Below, piece by piece: positions 6,199 through 16,107 of a stretch of 27,942 nt of DNA (position 1 is the first letter of the stretch; each line of letters begins with the position of its first letter). The notes under the pieces were generated by a model that was given only the letters and a program-made list of their open reading frames with translations, was not told the origin of the DNA and did not search any database. The stretch comes from UBA4093 sp036676455 (GTDB taxonomy: Bacteria > Cyanobacteriota > Sericytochromatia > S15B-MN24 > UBA4093): contig JAKFCW010000128.1 of the NCBI GenBank assembly GCA_036676455.1, forward strand, positions 1 to 27,942. Direction: 5' to 3'. The translations under genes and the position numbers were made by a program.

Positions 6199-8739
6199 AT
6201 GAATACCGCCGCCCTCATCTCCAGGCTCCACCAGGCCCTCGTCGCCGAGGCGCGCCGGTCCTACCCCAACGTGCAAGGACAGCGCGCCCGCTTCTCGGAG
6301 TTCGCCTTCGAGCAACTCGGCCTCGTCTCCGACGAACTGCCCCACGCCCCCGACCTCCAGAACCGGATCGCCGACTTCCGCCGCAAGCTCAAACGCTACG
6401 ACGACCTCAACCCGATCGAGCGCTCCATGGTTGTCGACGGCCTGATCGGCGCCCTCAGCCAGTTCACCCGGGCGCAGTACGTCAAGGAGCCGGCCGGCAC
6501 CACGCCAGGCCGCACAACTGCCGGAGCTTCCCAGGCCGCGGCATCCCCACAAGCTGGCGCCACTCCGCCACGCCCTTCCAACGCCGCTGCCACGGCGGCA
6601 GCACGTCAAAGCGCGTCGTCCGGCCCCCTCGACCAGGGCGTCCAGTACGTGAAGGGCGTCGGCCCCAAGCTTGGCGAGCTGCTGGGCAAGATCGGCATCC
6701 TCACCGTCTGGGACCTGCTCTACTACTTCCCCCGCACCCACCTGGACTACAAGACCCGCACCCGCATCCGCGACCTCGAAGAGGGCCAGCGCGTCACCAT
6801 CTGGGGCAGCATCCAGCGGGTCGAAGCCTTCCATCCCCCCAGCCGGCCGAACATGTGCATCATGACCGTCCAGATCACGGACGGCACCGGCCGTGTCAGT
6901 GCCCGCTGGTTCCAGGGCAAGACCACCCGCGCCCAGATCGAGCTCTTCAAGAAGCGCTACCCCGTGGGCGCCCAGATCCTCGTCTCCGGAGAGGCCAAGT
7001 TCGACGAGTACTCCGGCCGCGTCTCCTTCGATCGCCCCGACGTCGAGGTCCTGGGCGGCACCGGCGAGGCCGAGGGGGAGTCGATCCACGTGGGGCGCAT
7101 CGTCCCGGTCTATCCCCTCACCGAGGGCCTCCACCTCAAGGCCCTCCGCAAGGCCATGCACGCCGCCGTCGACGCCTACTGCAACCAGGTCCCCGATCCC
7201 GTGCCGGTCTCCCTCTTGTCCCGCCACGGCCTGATCGACCGCAGCACCGCCATCCGGCACCTCCACTTCCCCGAGAGCAATGATTCGCTCAAGGCCGCCC
7301 GCGGCCGCCTGGTCTTCGACGAGCTCTTCACCCTCCAGCTGGGCCTCGCCTACCGACGCGCTCAGGTGGCCAAGCAGGAGCAAGCGATTCAACTGCCTTC
7401 GCACGGCCAGCTGGTCAGCAAATTGATTGAGGTCCTGCCCTTCGAGCTCACCGGAGCCCAGAAACGGGTCTTCGACGAGGTGCGCCGCGACCTGGCCTCC
7501 TCGGACGCCATGAACCGCCTGGTCCAGGGAGACGTCGGCTCCGGTAAGACCGTCGTCGCCTTGCTCACCCTGCTGGTCGCCGTCGAAAATGGGTACCAGG
7601 GCGCCCTCATGGCCCCCACCGAGATCCTCGCCGAGCAGCACTTCCGCAAGTTCCAGGAATGGCTCGAGCCCATGGGCATCCCCTGTGCCCTCTTGCTCGG
7701 ACGCCAAGGCAAGCGCGAGCGCGGCCAGTACCTGCAGGCCCTGAAGTCCGGCTACACCCCGATCGTCGTCGGCACCCACGCCCTGATCCAGGAAGGCGTC
7801 GAATTCCAGCGGCTGGGCCTCGTCGTGATCGACGAGCAGCACCGCTTCGGGGTCAGGCAGCGGGCGCTGTTGCGCGCCAAGGGCCTGCATCCGGAAGTCC
7901 TGACCATGACGGCCACCCCCATCCCGCGCACCCTGGCGCTCACCATGCACGGCGACCTCGACGTCTCGGTGATCGACGAGCTGCCCCCGGGCCGCAAGCC
8001 CGTCCAGACCTCCTGGGTCCAGGGCAAGGGCCGCAAGGACGCCTACGAGCTGGTCCGCCGCGAGCTGAGCCAGGGCCGGCAGGCCTACGTCGTCTTCCCC
8101 TTGATCGAGGAGGGAGATCCCGAAGAGGGCAAGCAAGCGCTACGGGCCGCCACCGAGGAAGCCGAGCGGCTCCAGACCAAGGTCTTTCCCGAGTACAAGG
8201 TCGGCCTCCTCCACGGCAAGATGCCCGCCGTGGAGAAGGATGCGGTCATCACGGCGTTCCGGAACCGCGAGCTGGACATCCTGGTCGCCACCACGGTCGT
8301 GGAGGTGGGCGTGGACGTCCCCAACGCCTCGGTGATGATCATCGAGAACGCCGAGCGCTTCGGCCTCTCGCAGCTCCACCAGCTACGCGGCCGCGTCGGC
8401 CGAGGCGCCGATCAATCCTACTGCGTGCTGATCACCGACTCGCGCTCCGACCAGACCCGCGCTCGCATGGAGGTCATGGTGGCGACCAACGACGGCTTCG
8501 TCATCGCCGAGCAGGACCTCAAACTCCGCGGCCCCGGCGAATTCCTGGGCACCCGCCAGAGCGGCATGCCGGATCTGGTGCTGGCAGACCTGGTCGAGGA
8601 CACGGAAACCCTCGAGAAGGCGCGCATCGCCGCCTTCGAGATCGTCTCCGAGGACCCCGAACTCACGCGCCACCCCGGCCTCAAGGCCGACATGCTCCGG
8701 CACTTCCGGAGCAACCTCGGATTCCTCGGCATCGGCTAG
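6199..8739 (+). CDS. recG: ATP-dependent DNA helicase RecG with N-terminal extension
   Basis: An 846-residue superfamily-2 helicase that remodels stalled forks, Holliday junctions and R-loops. After residue about 150: wedge/OB domain (QYVKGVGPKLGELLGKIGI, then YYFPRTHLDY), Walker A GDVGSGKT, DEQH box (VIDEQHRF), TATPIPRT motif III, and the C-terminal motifs VVEVGVDVPNAS and QLRGRVGRG. About 150 residues precede the canonical start: a helical segment with RARFSEFAFEQL, then an Ala/Pro/Ser-rich linker. E. coli RecG (about 690 residues) lacks this; cyanobacterial and plastid RecG have, as I recall, a comparable extension with an RFSEFL-like motif. The ATG at 6199 has only a weak ribosome site, 54 nt after mpg. 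Confidence 0.96.
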   Translation: MNTAALISRLHQALVAEARRSYPNVQGQRARFSEFAFEQLGLVSDELPHAPDLQNRIADFRRKLKRYDDLNPIERSMVVDGLIGALSQFTRAQYVKEPAGTTPGRTTAGASQAAASPQAGATPPRPSNAAATAAARQSASSGPLDQGVQYVKGVGPKLGELLGKIGILTVWDLLYYFPRTHLDYKTRTRIRDLEEGQRVTIWGSIQRVEAFHPPSRPNMCIMTVQITDGTGRVSARWFQGKTTRAQIELFKKRYPVGAQILVSGEAKFDEYSGRVSFDRPDVEVLGGTGEAEGESIHVGRIVPVYPLTEGLHLKALRKAMHAAVDAYCNQVPDPVPVSLLSRHGLIDRSTAIRHLHFPESNDSLKAARGRLVFDELFTLQLGLAYRRAQVAKQEQAIQLPSHGQLVSKLIEVLPFELTGAQKRVFDEVRRDLASSDAMNRLVQGDVGSGKTVVALLTLLVAVENGYQGALMAPTEILAEQHFRKFQEWLEPMGIPCALLLGRQGKRERGQYLQALKSGYTPIVVGTHALIQEGVEFQRLGLVVIDEQHRFGVRQRALLRAKGLHPEVLTMTATPIPRTLALTMHGDLDVSVIDELPPGRKPVQTSWVQGKGRKDAYELVRRELSQGRQAYVVFPLIEEGDPEEGKQALRAATEEAERLQTKVFPEYKVGLLHGKMPAVEKDAVITAFRNRELDILVATTVVEVGVDVPNASVMIIENAERFGLSQLHQLRGRVGRGADQSYCVLITDSRSDQTRARMEVMVATNDGFVIAEQDLKLRGPGEFLGTRQSGMPDLVLADLVEDTETLEKARIAAFEIVSEDPELTRHPGLKADMLRHFRSNLGFLGIG

Positions 8740-8761
8740 TCAAAACGTAGAAGGAACACAC

Positions 8762-9310
8762 ATGAAGGTCGTCGCAGGCACGCATCGAGGCCGCAACCTC
8801 AAGACCCTGGCCGGAGAGGCTACCCGTCCCAGCTCAGGCCTGGTCCGCGGAGCCATCTTCAACATCGTGGGGCCCCGGATCCACGGCATGCGCGTCCTGG
8901 ACCTCTACGCGGGCTCCGGAGCGCTCGGTATCGAAGCGCTCTCCCGCGGAGCGGAATCGGCCGTCCTGGTCGAGCAGGCAGCCCCAGCCCTCGCAGTAAT
9001 CCGCGAGAACCTGGCCACCCTGAAGCTGACGGCTCAGATCGTGCCCAGCGCGGTGCTCACGGCGTTGAAGCGGCTGGAGGGGCCCTTTGATCTCGTCTTG
9101 GCGGACCCTCCCTACGCGATCGCTGGCCAGGAGTTGCCCCAGGTGCTGCAGATCGTCACTGAGCGCGGCCTCCTTGCGGCGGGCGGGCTGATCGTCCTCG
9201 AGCACCGTCGCAGAGAAGCCCTTCCCGAGAGCGTCGGAGGCCTCGTGCTCAAGCGCCGATACCCGTATTCGGACACGGAAGTCTCCGTCTACGAACTCAC
9301 CTTTGCCTAA
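8762..9310 (+). CDS. rsmD: 16S rRNA (guanine(966)-N(2))-methyltransferase RsmD
   Basis: 182 residues, usual family length. It methylates N2 of G966 in 16S rRNA using SAM. Motifs: AGTHRGRNL at the N-terminus, RPSSGLVRGAIFNI, the SAM-binding VLDLYAGSGALGIEALSRGA, and the catalytic LVLADPPY (a DPPY variant of NPPY). GAAGGAA lies about 7 nt before the ATG, and the gene starts 22 nt after recG, fitting co-transcription with lspA-mpg-recG. In many genomes coaD follows rsmD; here the glycolytic operon follows instead. Confidence 0.95.
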   Translation: MKVVAGTHRGRNLKTLAGEATRPSSGLVRGAIFNIVGPRIHGMRVLDLYAGSGALGIEALSRGAESAVLVEQAAPALAVIRENLATLKLTAQIVPSAVLTALKRLEGPFDLVLADPPYAIAGQELPQVLQIVTERGLLAAGGLIVLEHRRREALPESVGGLVLKRRYPYSDTEVSVYELTFA

Positions 9311-9346
9311 GCCTCCACATTTCGTTACAGTGGTCCAGGTGTATCC

Positions 9347-9395
9347 TTGACCCTACCTGACGGGCAGGGTAGAGTTACCCTAGGCACGACCTAGG
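9347..9395 (+). promoter_or_regulatory. Promoter and operator-like repeats for gap-pgk-tpiA-gpmI
   Basis: TTGACC (9347-9352), 17-bp spacer, TAGAGT (9370-9375). Inside the spacer is an imperfect dyad (CTACCTG / CAGGGTAG). Directly downstream of the -10, the 6-bp palindrome CCTAGG occurs at 9379-9384 and 9390-9395, spaced 11 bp (one helical turn), a good geometry for a repressor. A strong AGGAGG (9400-9405) then precedes the gap ATG. Confidence 0.6.
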
Positions 9396-9412
9396 ATTTA
9401 GGAGGATTTAAC

Positions 9413-10432
<1,020 letters not shown>

Positions 10433-10441
10433 GAGGCCCTG

Positions 10442-11649
<1,208 letters not shown>

Positions 11650-11653
<4 letters not shown>

Positions 11654-12423
11654 GCGCGCGCAAGCCGGTGATCGCCGGCAACTGGAAGATGTACAAGACC
11701 CTCGCGGAGGCCAAGGCCTTCGCCGAGGCCTTCCCGACCGAGGCGAAGCTGTCCAAGGATCCCGAGGTGGTGATCTGCCCGCCCTTCACCGTCCTCCACA
11801 CGCTGGCCGAGGCCTTCCAGGGCACGGCCGTGCACGTGGGCGGCCAGAACGTGTTCTGGCAGGACGAGGGAGCCTACACGGGCGAAGTCTCGCCGGTCAT
11901 GCTCAAGGATGCCGGGGCCTCGCACGTGATCATCGGTCACTCGGAGCGCCGTCAGTACTTCGGCGAGACGGATGGCTCGGTCAACCGCAAGGTCCAGGCG
12001 GCGCTGCAGTGGCAGCTCGTCCCCATCATCTGCGTGGGCGAGAAGCTCGAGGAGCGCGAAGCCGGCCTCACGGATAACGTCGTGATCGTCCAGGTCCAGC
12101 GGGCGCTGCTCAACATCGCCCCTGAGCTGGTGGCGGGCGTCATGTTCGCCTACGAGCCGGTCTGGGCGATCGGCACGGGCAAGACCTGCGCCTCCGACGA
12201 GGCCAACCGCGTCTGCGGCCTGATCCGAGAGACCATCGCCAAGATGACCAACCGGGAAGTCGCGGATCAGGTTCGGGTGCTCTACGGCGGCTCGGTCAAG
12301 CCCGAGACCATCGCCGAGCAGATGGCCCAGAGCGACATCGACGGAGCCCTGGTGGGAGGCGCCAGCCTCGACCCGGCGAGCTTTGCCAAGATCGTGGGCT
12401 TCCGCGCCGCAGCGGCACGCTAG
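11650..12423 (+). CDS. tpiA: Triosephosphate isomerase
   Basis: 257 residues. Interconverts dihydroxyacetone phosphate and glyceraldehyde 3-phosphate. Seen: AGNWKMYKT with the active-site Asn and Lys, the electrophilic His in IIGHSERRQYFGE, the catalytic Glu in AYEPVWAIGTG, and phosphate-gripping LYGGSVKP. The start is GTG, sharing 4 bp with the pgk stop. Order gap-pgk-tpiA-gpmI is a classical glycolytic operon order. Confidence 0.97.
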
Positions 12424-12433
12424 CAAGTCGACA

Positions 12434-12453
12434 TCTCCCCCCTTGGGGGGAGA
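12434..12453 (+). terminator. Hairpin between tpiA and gpmI (possible attenuator)
   Basis: Perfect 9-bp stem TCTCCCCCC / GGGGGGAGA with a TT loop, 11 nt after the tpiA stop. There is no T-tract, so full termination is doubtful; it may lower readthrough into gpmI or protect the 3' end of the gap-pgk-tpiA message. No clear promoter lies between it and gpmI. Confidence 0.5.
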
Positions 12454-12516
12454 CGCGTTGGAATGAGGGCCGGATGGTGCTTGAAGTGGCGCCTCCGGCC
12501 CATTAAGTTAGGGATT

Positions 12517-14055
12517 ATGAAAAACAAACCTTTGGCCCTCATCGTCCTGGACGGCTGGGGCATCAACCCGGATCCGAAGGGCAACGCGATCGCCACGGCC
12601 CGCAAGCCGAACTGGGATCGCTTCATGGCTCAGTACCCGTGGGCTCCCATCCCGACCTCCGGAGAGTCGGTGGGTCTGCCTCCCGGTCAGATGGGCAACT
12701 CCGAAGTCGGCCACACCAACATGGGAGCCGGCCGGGTGGTCTACCAGGACCTGACCCGGATCACCAAGTCGATCTTCGACGGCGACTTCTACACCAACCC
12801 GACCCTGCTGGCCGCCATCCAGCATGCCAAGCGCACCGGCGGCCGCCTTCACATCATGGGCCTGACCTCCGACGGGGGCGTCCATAGCTCGCTGGAGCAC
12901 CTCTGGGCCCTCTTGGAGCTCGCCCAGCGCCAGGGCCTCGGCCCGGTCTACGTCCACTGCTTCACCGACGGCCGTGACACCGCCCCGACCTCGGGCGAGG
13001 GCTTCGTCATGCAGGTCGAAGAGCAGCTTCAGACCCGCAGCCTGGGCCACGTCGCCTCGGTGGTCGGTCGCTACTACGCCATGGACCGCGACAACCGCTG
13101 GGAGCGCGTCGAGCAGGCCTACCGGGTCATGGTCGACGGCAAGGCCGAGTACACGGCCTCCAACGGGGTCGAGGCCGTGAAGCAGGCCTACGCCCGTGGG
13201 GAGACCGACGAGTTCATCAAAGCGACGCTGATTGACCCCGAAGGCACGATCCGTAGCGGGGACGCGGTGATCTTCTTCAACTTCCGGCCGGACCGGGCGC
13301 GGGAGATCACGCGGGCGATCGCCCTCGATTCCTTCGATCCCTTCGAGCGCCCCAACCACCCGAAGGACCTCTTCTTCGTCTGCATGACGCAGTACGACGA
13401 AACCTTCGGCCTACCTCTGGCCTACTCGCCGCAGTCCCTGGACCGGATCCTCAGCCCCGTGCTGGCGGACGCCGGCCTGCGCCAGCTGCGCACCGCCGAG
13501 ACCGAGAAGTACGCCCACGTGACGTTCTTCTTCAACGGCGGGGTCGAGAAGGCCTTCCCTGGCGAGGAACGGGTGCTGGTGCCCAGCCCCAAGGTCGCGA
13601 CCTACGACCTGAAGCCCGAGATGAGCGCCTTCGAGGTGGCTCACGTCGCCGAGGACTGGATCCGCAACAACCAGACCGACGTGATCATCATGAACTTCGC
13701 CAACGCCGACATGGTCGGCCATACCGGCGATTTCCAGGCGACCGTGCGGGCCATCGAGGCCCTCGACAAGTGCCTGGGCCAGGTCATCGGCGCGATCGAG
13801 CACGTGGGCGGCACCGCCCTCATCACGGCCGACCACGGCAACGCCGAGATGATGCTCGACCCCGTCACCGGCGGCATCCACACCGCGCACACCCTGAACC
13901 CCGTGCCCCTCATCTTGGTCAACCACCCCGGCAAGGTCCGCACCGGCTTGCTCAGCGACATCGCCCCCACGATGCTCGACATCCTGGGCGTGCCCAAGCC
14001 CCAGGAGATGACCGGACATTCCTTGCTGGTGCGCGACACCAACGGCTCGCGCTAG
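12517..14055 (+). CDS. gpmI: 2,3-bisphosphoglycerate-independent phosphoglycerate mutase
   Basis: 512 residues, standard for the family. A Mn-dependent alkaline-phosphatase-fold enzyme interconverting 3- and 2-phosphoglycerate. Seen: LIVLDGWGINP (first metal Asp), GNSEVGHTNMGAGRVVYQD with the phosphoserine, DGRDTAP, RYYAMDRDNRWER, NFRPDRAREIT, NFANADMVGHTG and TADHGNAEMM with metal ligands. I start at the ATG of MKNKPLALIVLDGWG (12517), which follows TTAGGGATT; an in-frame ATG at 12463 would add 18 non-conserved residues. Confidence 0.97.
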   Translation: MKNKPLALIVLDGWGINPDPKGNAIATARKPNWDRFMAQYPWAPIPTSGESVGLPPGQMGNSEVGHTNMGAGRVVYQDLTRITKSIFDGDFYTNPTLLAAIQHAKRTGGRLHIMGLTSDGGVHSSLEHLWALLELAQRQGLGPVYVHCFTDGRDTAPTSGEGFVMQVEEQLQTRSLGHVASVVGRYYAMDRDNRWERVEQAYRVMVDGKAEYTASNGVEAVKQAYARGETDEFIKATLIDPEGTIRSGDAVIFFNFRPDRAREITRAIALDSFDPFERPNHPKDLFFVCMTQYDETFGLPLAYSPQSLDRILSPVLADAGLRQLRTAETEKYAHVTFFFNGGVEKAFPGEERVLVPSPKVATYDLKPEMSAFEVAHVAEDWIRNNQTDVIIMNFANADMVGHTGDFQATVRAIEALDKCLGQVIGAIEHVGGTALITADHGNAEMMLDPVTGGIHTAHTLNPVPLILVNHPGKVRTGLLSDIAPTMLDILGVPKPQEMTGHSLLVRDTNGSR

Positions 14056-14069
14056 CCGCAGTCCCCGTA

Positions 14070-14169
14070 CCGTCATTCCCGCGCACGCGGGAATCCAGGA
14101 AGCAGGCACTCGGCATGACGCTCACGGAAGCGCGTGTTCACTGGGCTCCCGCTTTCGCGGGAGTGACGG
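14070..14169. repeat. Imperfect inverted-repeat intergenic element (dRS3-like arms)
   Basis: Two 29-bp arms (14070-14098 and 14141-14169) are inverted copies matching at 24 of 29 positions by my hand alignment, separated by 42 bp. Each arm is itself a hairpin. The left arm contains ATTCCC-N8-GGGAAT, the consensus of Neisseria dRS3 repeats; similar GTCATTCCCGC elements are scattered in many proteobacteria. It sits just after gpmI and may also act as a transcript-end structure. Confidence 0.6.
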
Positions 14170-14188
14170 GCAAGGGCAACATCCATCA

Positions 14189-14224
14189 ACACGGGCCGCC
14201 TCACGCGCGTGAGGCGGCCCGTGT
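14189..14224. terminator. Perfect 36-bp palindrome, probable bidirectional terminator
   Basis: 16-bp GC-rich stems (ACACGGGCCGCCTCAC and its complement) around a 4-bp centre, between convergent gpmI and the small Cys-rich gene at 14255. It lacks a clear T-run on either strand, so an alternative is a dimeric-protein binding site or a palindromic repeat. Confidence 0.6.
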
Positions 14225-14254
14225 GGCTGATTAGCAGACTTCCAGGCTCTCGCG

Positions 14255-14587
14255 TTACACCGTGCGCCGGCCGATCAGTTGCGGCCCCTTGATGATGCGC
14301 AAGAGGATGGAGATGTCCTTGGAGTAGACGCAGGGGATCAAGGAGGCCTCCTCGGGGTCGAGGCAAGCCCGATGCGCCAGCACCCCCTGGCGATAGCCCT
14401 TGGCCATCAGGAAGCTCGGGCGCGTGGGAAGCTGGCTCTCGGGATCGATGAAGATGGCGCAATCCTGGCAGATGGCCCGCTCGCAGAAGGGGCAACTCTC
14501 GTTGAGGTCCGGAGCTCCGCAGCGGCACGTCGAGTCGTACTGCTTCGGCAGGAAGACGATGGTGGGCCTCAACATCGTTCGCTTCAT
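14255..14587 (-). CDS. Small Cys-rich (zinc-ribbon-like) hypothetical protein
   Basis: 110 residues, not recognised as a named family. The centre holds paired Cys motifs, CRCG, CPFCERAICQDC and a later HRAC, consistent with one or two zinc-binding knuckles. The C-terminus (DISILLRIIKGPQLIGRR) looks alpha/beta and non-membrane. The ATG at 14587 has AAAGGA 10 nt upstream; a second in-frame ATG four codons later is possible. It stands alone on the minus strand, convergent with gpmI and divergent from the yjfB leader. A weak TATAAC inside the palindrome CGTTATAACG (14671-14680) could be its -10; no good -35 accompanies it. Confidence 0.65.
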   Translation of the reverse strand: MKRTMLRPTIVFLPKQYDSTCRCGAPDLNESCPFCERAICQDCAIFIDPESQLPTRPSFLMAKGYRQGVLAHRACLDPEEASLIPCVYSKDISILLRIIKGPQLIGRRTV

Positions 14588-14782
14588 GGACTAGATTTCC
14601 TTTCGCTCCTGGATGCACTCGCCTGGAGGGACTCCACCCCCGATCCGGTGGACCGGCGGCCTTTGCAACTCGTTATAACGGTTGCTCGCTAGGCGACGCT
14701 TCGGTCATTTTCACCAAAAACATCGACCCGCTCCCTCTAACCCGGCGAAAGAAAGGTAAACCGACTCCCATTTTAACCCATC

Positions 14783-14811
14783 TTAACGAAGATACCTAGC
14801 TCACTTATCCT
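14783..14811 (+). promoter_or_regulatory. Candidate promoter for the yjfB leader transcript
   Basis: TTAACG (14783-14788), 17-bp spacer, TATCCT (14806-14811). A second TTAAC lies 10 bp upstream (14773), giving a direct repeat that could be an activator site. The AT-rich stretch contrasts with GC-rich surroundings. Start near 14818 would give a 5' leader of about 220 nt. The region 14588-14782 holds no gene that I can support. Confidence 0.4.
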
Positions 14812-14819
14812 GGTCTTCA

Positions 14820-15041
14820 CCTCAAAGCTTGCGTGGCCAGGCGATCGGCGAAAAGCTTCATCTTGCCGTCACCGATTCCGAGGGAAACGGGGTATGAAAC
14901 GCTTGGTCGGGTTTTAGCGCCCGCGGCTGTTGCGAGGCGCCCGCGGCTGATATCTCGGAAAGCGAAGCTGACCTAAAGCGAAGCAATAGGGACGCGTAGC
15001 GGACCTAAAGAAACGGCGTTAGCCATAAGGAAGGGGGGCCC
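14820..15041 (+). promoter_or_regulatory. Long, repeat-bearing 5' leader of yjfB; possible structured RNA
   Basis: About 220 nt without a credible gene, directly upstream of the yjfB TTG. It holds a 13-bp direct repeat (14917-14949), a 10-bp direct repeat AAAGCGAAGC (14959-14968, 14975-14984) and the word GACCTAAAG twice (14970-14978, 15002-15010). The 3' third, from GCTGACC through GGGACGCGTAGC to GGACCTAAAG, resembles in order and wording the core of class-I cyclic-di-GMP (GEMM-I) riboswitches (GCAAACC, GGGACGCAAAGC, GGNCUAA), but I could not build the full P1/P3 pairing. Riboswitch identity is therefore a hypothesis. Confidence 0.35.
14917..14949 (+). repeat. Tandem 13-bp direct repeat in the yjfB leader
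   Basis: GCGCCCGCGGCTG occurs at 14917-14929 and again at 14937-14949, a period of 20 bp. A closely similar motif is repeated in the flgD leader on the opposite strand (21992-22047). Confidence 0.7.
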
Positions 15042-15212
15042 TTGAGCATTTCCGTTTCCACCAACTCCCAGGCGGTCATGGGTGCCGTCAACGTGATGAT
15101 GACCCGCAAGACCATGGACATCGCGCTCGATCAGAACGCTCAGCTGCTGCAGAGCCTACCTCAGGCTCCGGGGCCGGCTCACATGGGACAAAACGTGGAC
15201 CTCTTCGCCTAG
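15042..15212 (+). CDS. yjfB: YjfB-family putative motility protein
   Basis: 56 residues starting at TTG, with GGAAGG 9 nt upstream. The protein runs SISVSTNSQAVMGAVNVMM, then RKTMDIALDQNAQLLQSLPQ, then a tail with APGPAHMGQNVDLFA. This matches the layout of the YjfB/putative motility protein family (PF14070): short, helical, a conserved K.MD....Q...LL..LPQ core and a tail ending in a hydrophobic (N)xxD.F-like motif. Family members are found near flagellar genes and their molecular role is unknown. It is convergent with the flagellar export genes just downstream, supporting a motility link. An ATG 12 codons in (15078) is less likely because it would discard the N-terminal family segment. Confidence 0.75.
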   Translation: MSISVSTNSQAVMGAVNVMMTRKTMDIALDQNAQLLQSLPQAPGPAHMGQNVDLFA

Positions 15213-15231
15213 CGCTCGACATGCGAATTAT

Positions 15232-15262
15232 GAATGCCCCGGCCAAGCTGGCCGGGGCATTC
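15232..15262. terminator. Bidirectional terminator between yjfB and fliR
   Basis: A perfect 13-bp stem (GAATGCCCCGGCC / GGCCGGGGCATTC) with a 5-nt loop, 19 nt after yjfB and 24 nt past the fliR stop on the other strand. It is placed to end both convergent transcripts; U-tracts are minimal. Confidence 0.75.
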
Positions 15263-15286
15263 GCGTCTACATGGGTCCCGAACGGA

Positions 15287-16105
15287 TTAGCGGTTTCCCG
15301 CCTGCGGAGGCGGCGCGGGAACGCGCCGCTCGGCGGCGATCGCCCCGTGCACGTCCCGAATCATCCGCTCGGAGAGGTCGTGCGCGGCGCCGACGATGTT
15401 GGGGACCATCAAGGAGACGATGAACAGGCCCACGCCAGGCTTGACGGCCTGAACCATGTCGAGGATGTTCTGGACCGACGGCGCCGAGCGGTTGATCACG
15501 CCCAGGGCGAAGTCCACGAGGAACATGACGATCACGGCCGGCATGGCGATCTGCACGCAAATGAGCAGGAGCGAGCCGGTCACGTTCAGCATCTGGCCCC
15601 AGAGCGCCGTGGTCATGGTGAAGCCGCCCAGCGGCACCAGCTCAAAGGACTGGAAGAAGGCCCCCAGCAGGAAGAGATGCCCCCCGGCCAGCACGAAGAC
15701 CGCCAATCCCAGGTAGTAGAACATCTGGCCCGTGGCAGTGGTGTTGGTGCGCAGCATGGGGTTCATGGTGCTCATCATCGTGAGGCCGACGGCCTGCGCG
15801 ACGTAGTCCCCGGCGTTTTGGATGGCGTAGTGGACGATCGAAGCCACGAAGCCGAGGGTCATCCCCCAGAGCGCCTCCGAGATGAGCAGGATGGCATAGG
15901 CCAGGAAGGCGTCAGGCAGGGCCGGGGCATGGGTCATGGTCGTGAAGTAGACCAGCGCCAGGGAGAAGGCCAGGCCGACCCGGATCATGCCGGGCACGAC
16001 CCGCGAGCCGATAACCGGGGCCTGGAAGGTCATCCCGATGCAGCGCGCAAAGACCAGCAGGAAGGTCGGAGCGGCGATGCCCAGCCATTCCAGGACCCCG
16101 TTCAT
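15287..16105 (-). CDS. fliR: Flagellar type III export apparatus protein FliR
   Basis: 272 residues, usual for FliR (about 260). A polytopic membrane protein of the FliPQR export gate. Residues 1-30 (LEWLGIAAPTFLLVFARCIG) and the following segments give about six hydrophobic spans; RVVPGMIRVGLAFSLAL, a glycine-rich VGLTMMSTMNPM and NRSAPSVQNILDMVQAVKPGVG match the family. The ATG lies 2 nt after the fliQ stop with GGGGAG upstream. The C-terminus is short and Pro-rich. FlhB and FlhA, which normally follow, are not here: a terminator ends this cluster after fliR. Confidence 0.95.
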   Translation of the reverse strand: MNGVLEWLGIAAPTFLLVFARCIGMTFQAPVIGSRVVPGMIRVGLAFSLALVYFTTMTHAPALPDAFLAYAILLISEALWGMTLGFVASIVHYAIQNAGDYVAQAVGLTMMSTMNPMLRTNTTATGQMFYYLGLAVFVLAGGHLFLLGAFFQSFELVPLGGFTMTTALWGQMLNVTGSLLLICVQIAMPAVIVMFLVDFALGVINRSAPSVQNILDMVQAVKPGVGLFIVSLMVPNIVGAAHDLSERMIRDVHGAIAAERRVPAPPPQAGNR

Positions 16106-16107
16106 GG

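Noticed and set aside
5581..8136. 851-codon open frame on minus opposite mpg and recG
   Set aside because: A GC-rich shadow: strong third-position GC in the sense genes removes stop codons on the other strand. No motifs, Asp/Gly/Val-rich composition, and mpg and recG are unambiguous.
12463..12516. Upstream ATG at 12463 for gpmI
   Set aside because: Adds 18 residues not typical of the family; MKNKPLALIVLDGWG at 12517 is the family-like N-terminus.
14820..15041. Cobalamin, TPP, FMN, SAM or glycine riboswitch in the yjfB leader
   Set aside because: None of the characteristic conserved boxes of these classes is present; only a partial GEMM-I-like likeness remains.
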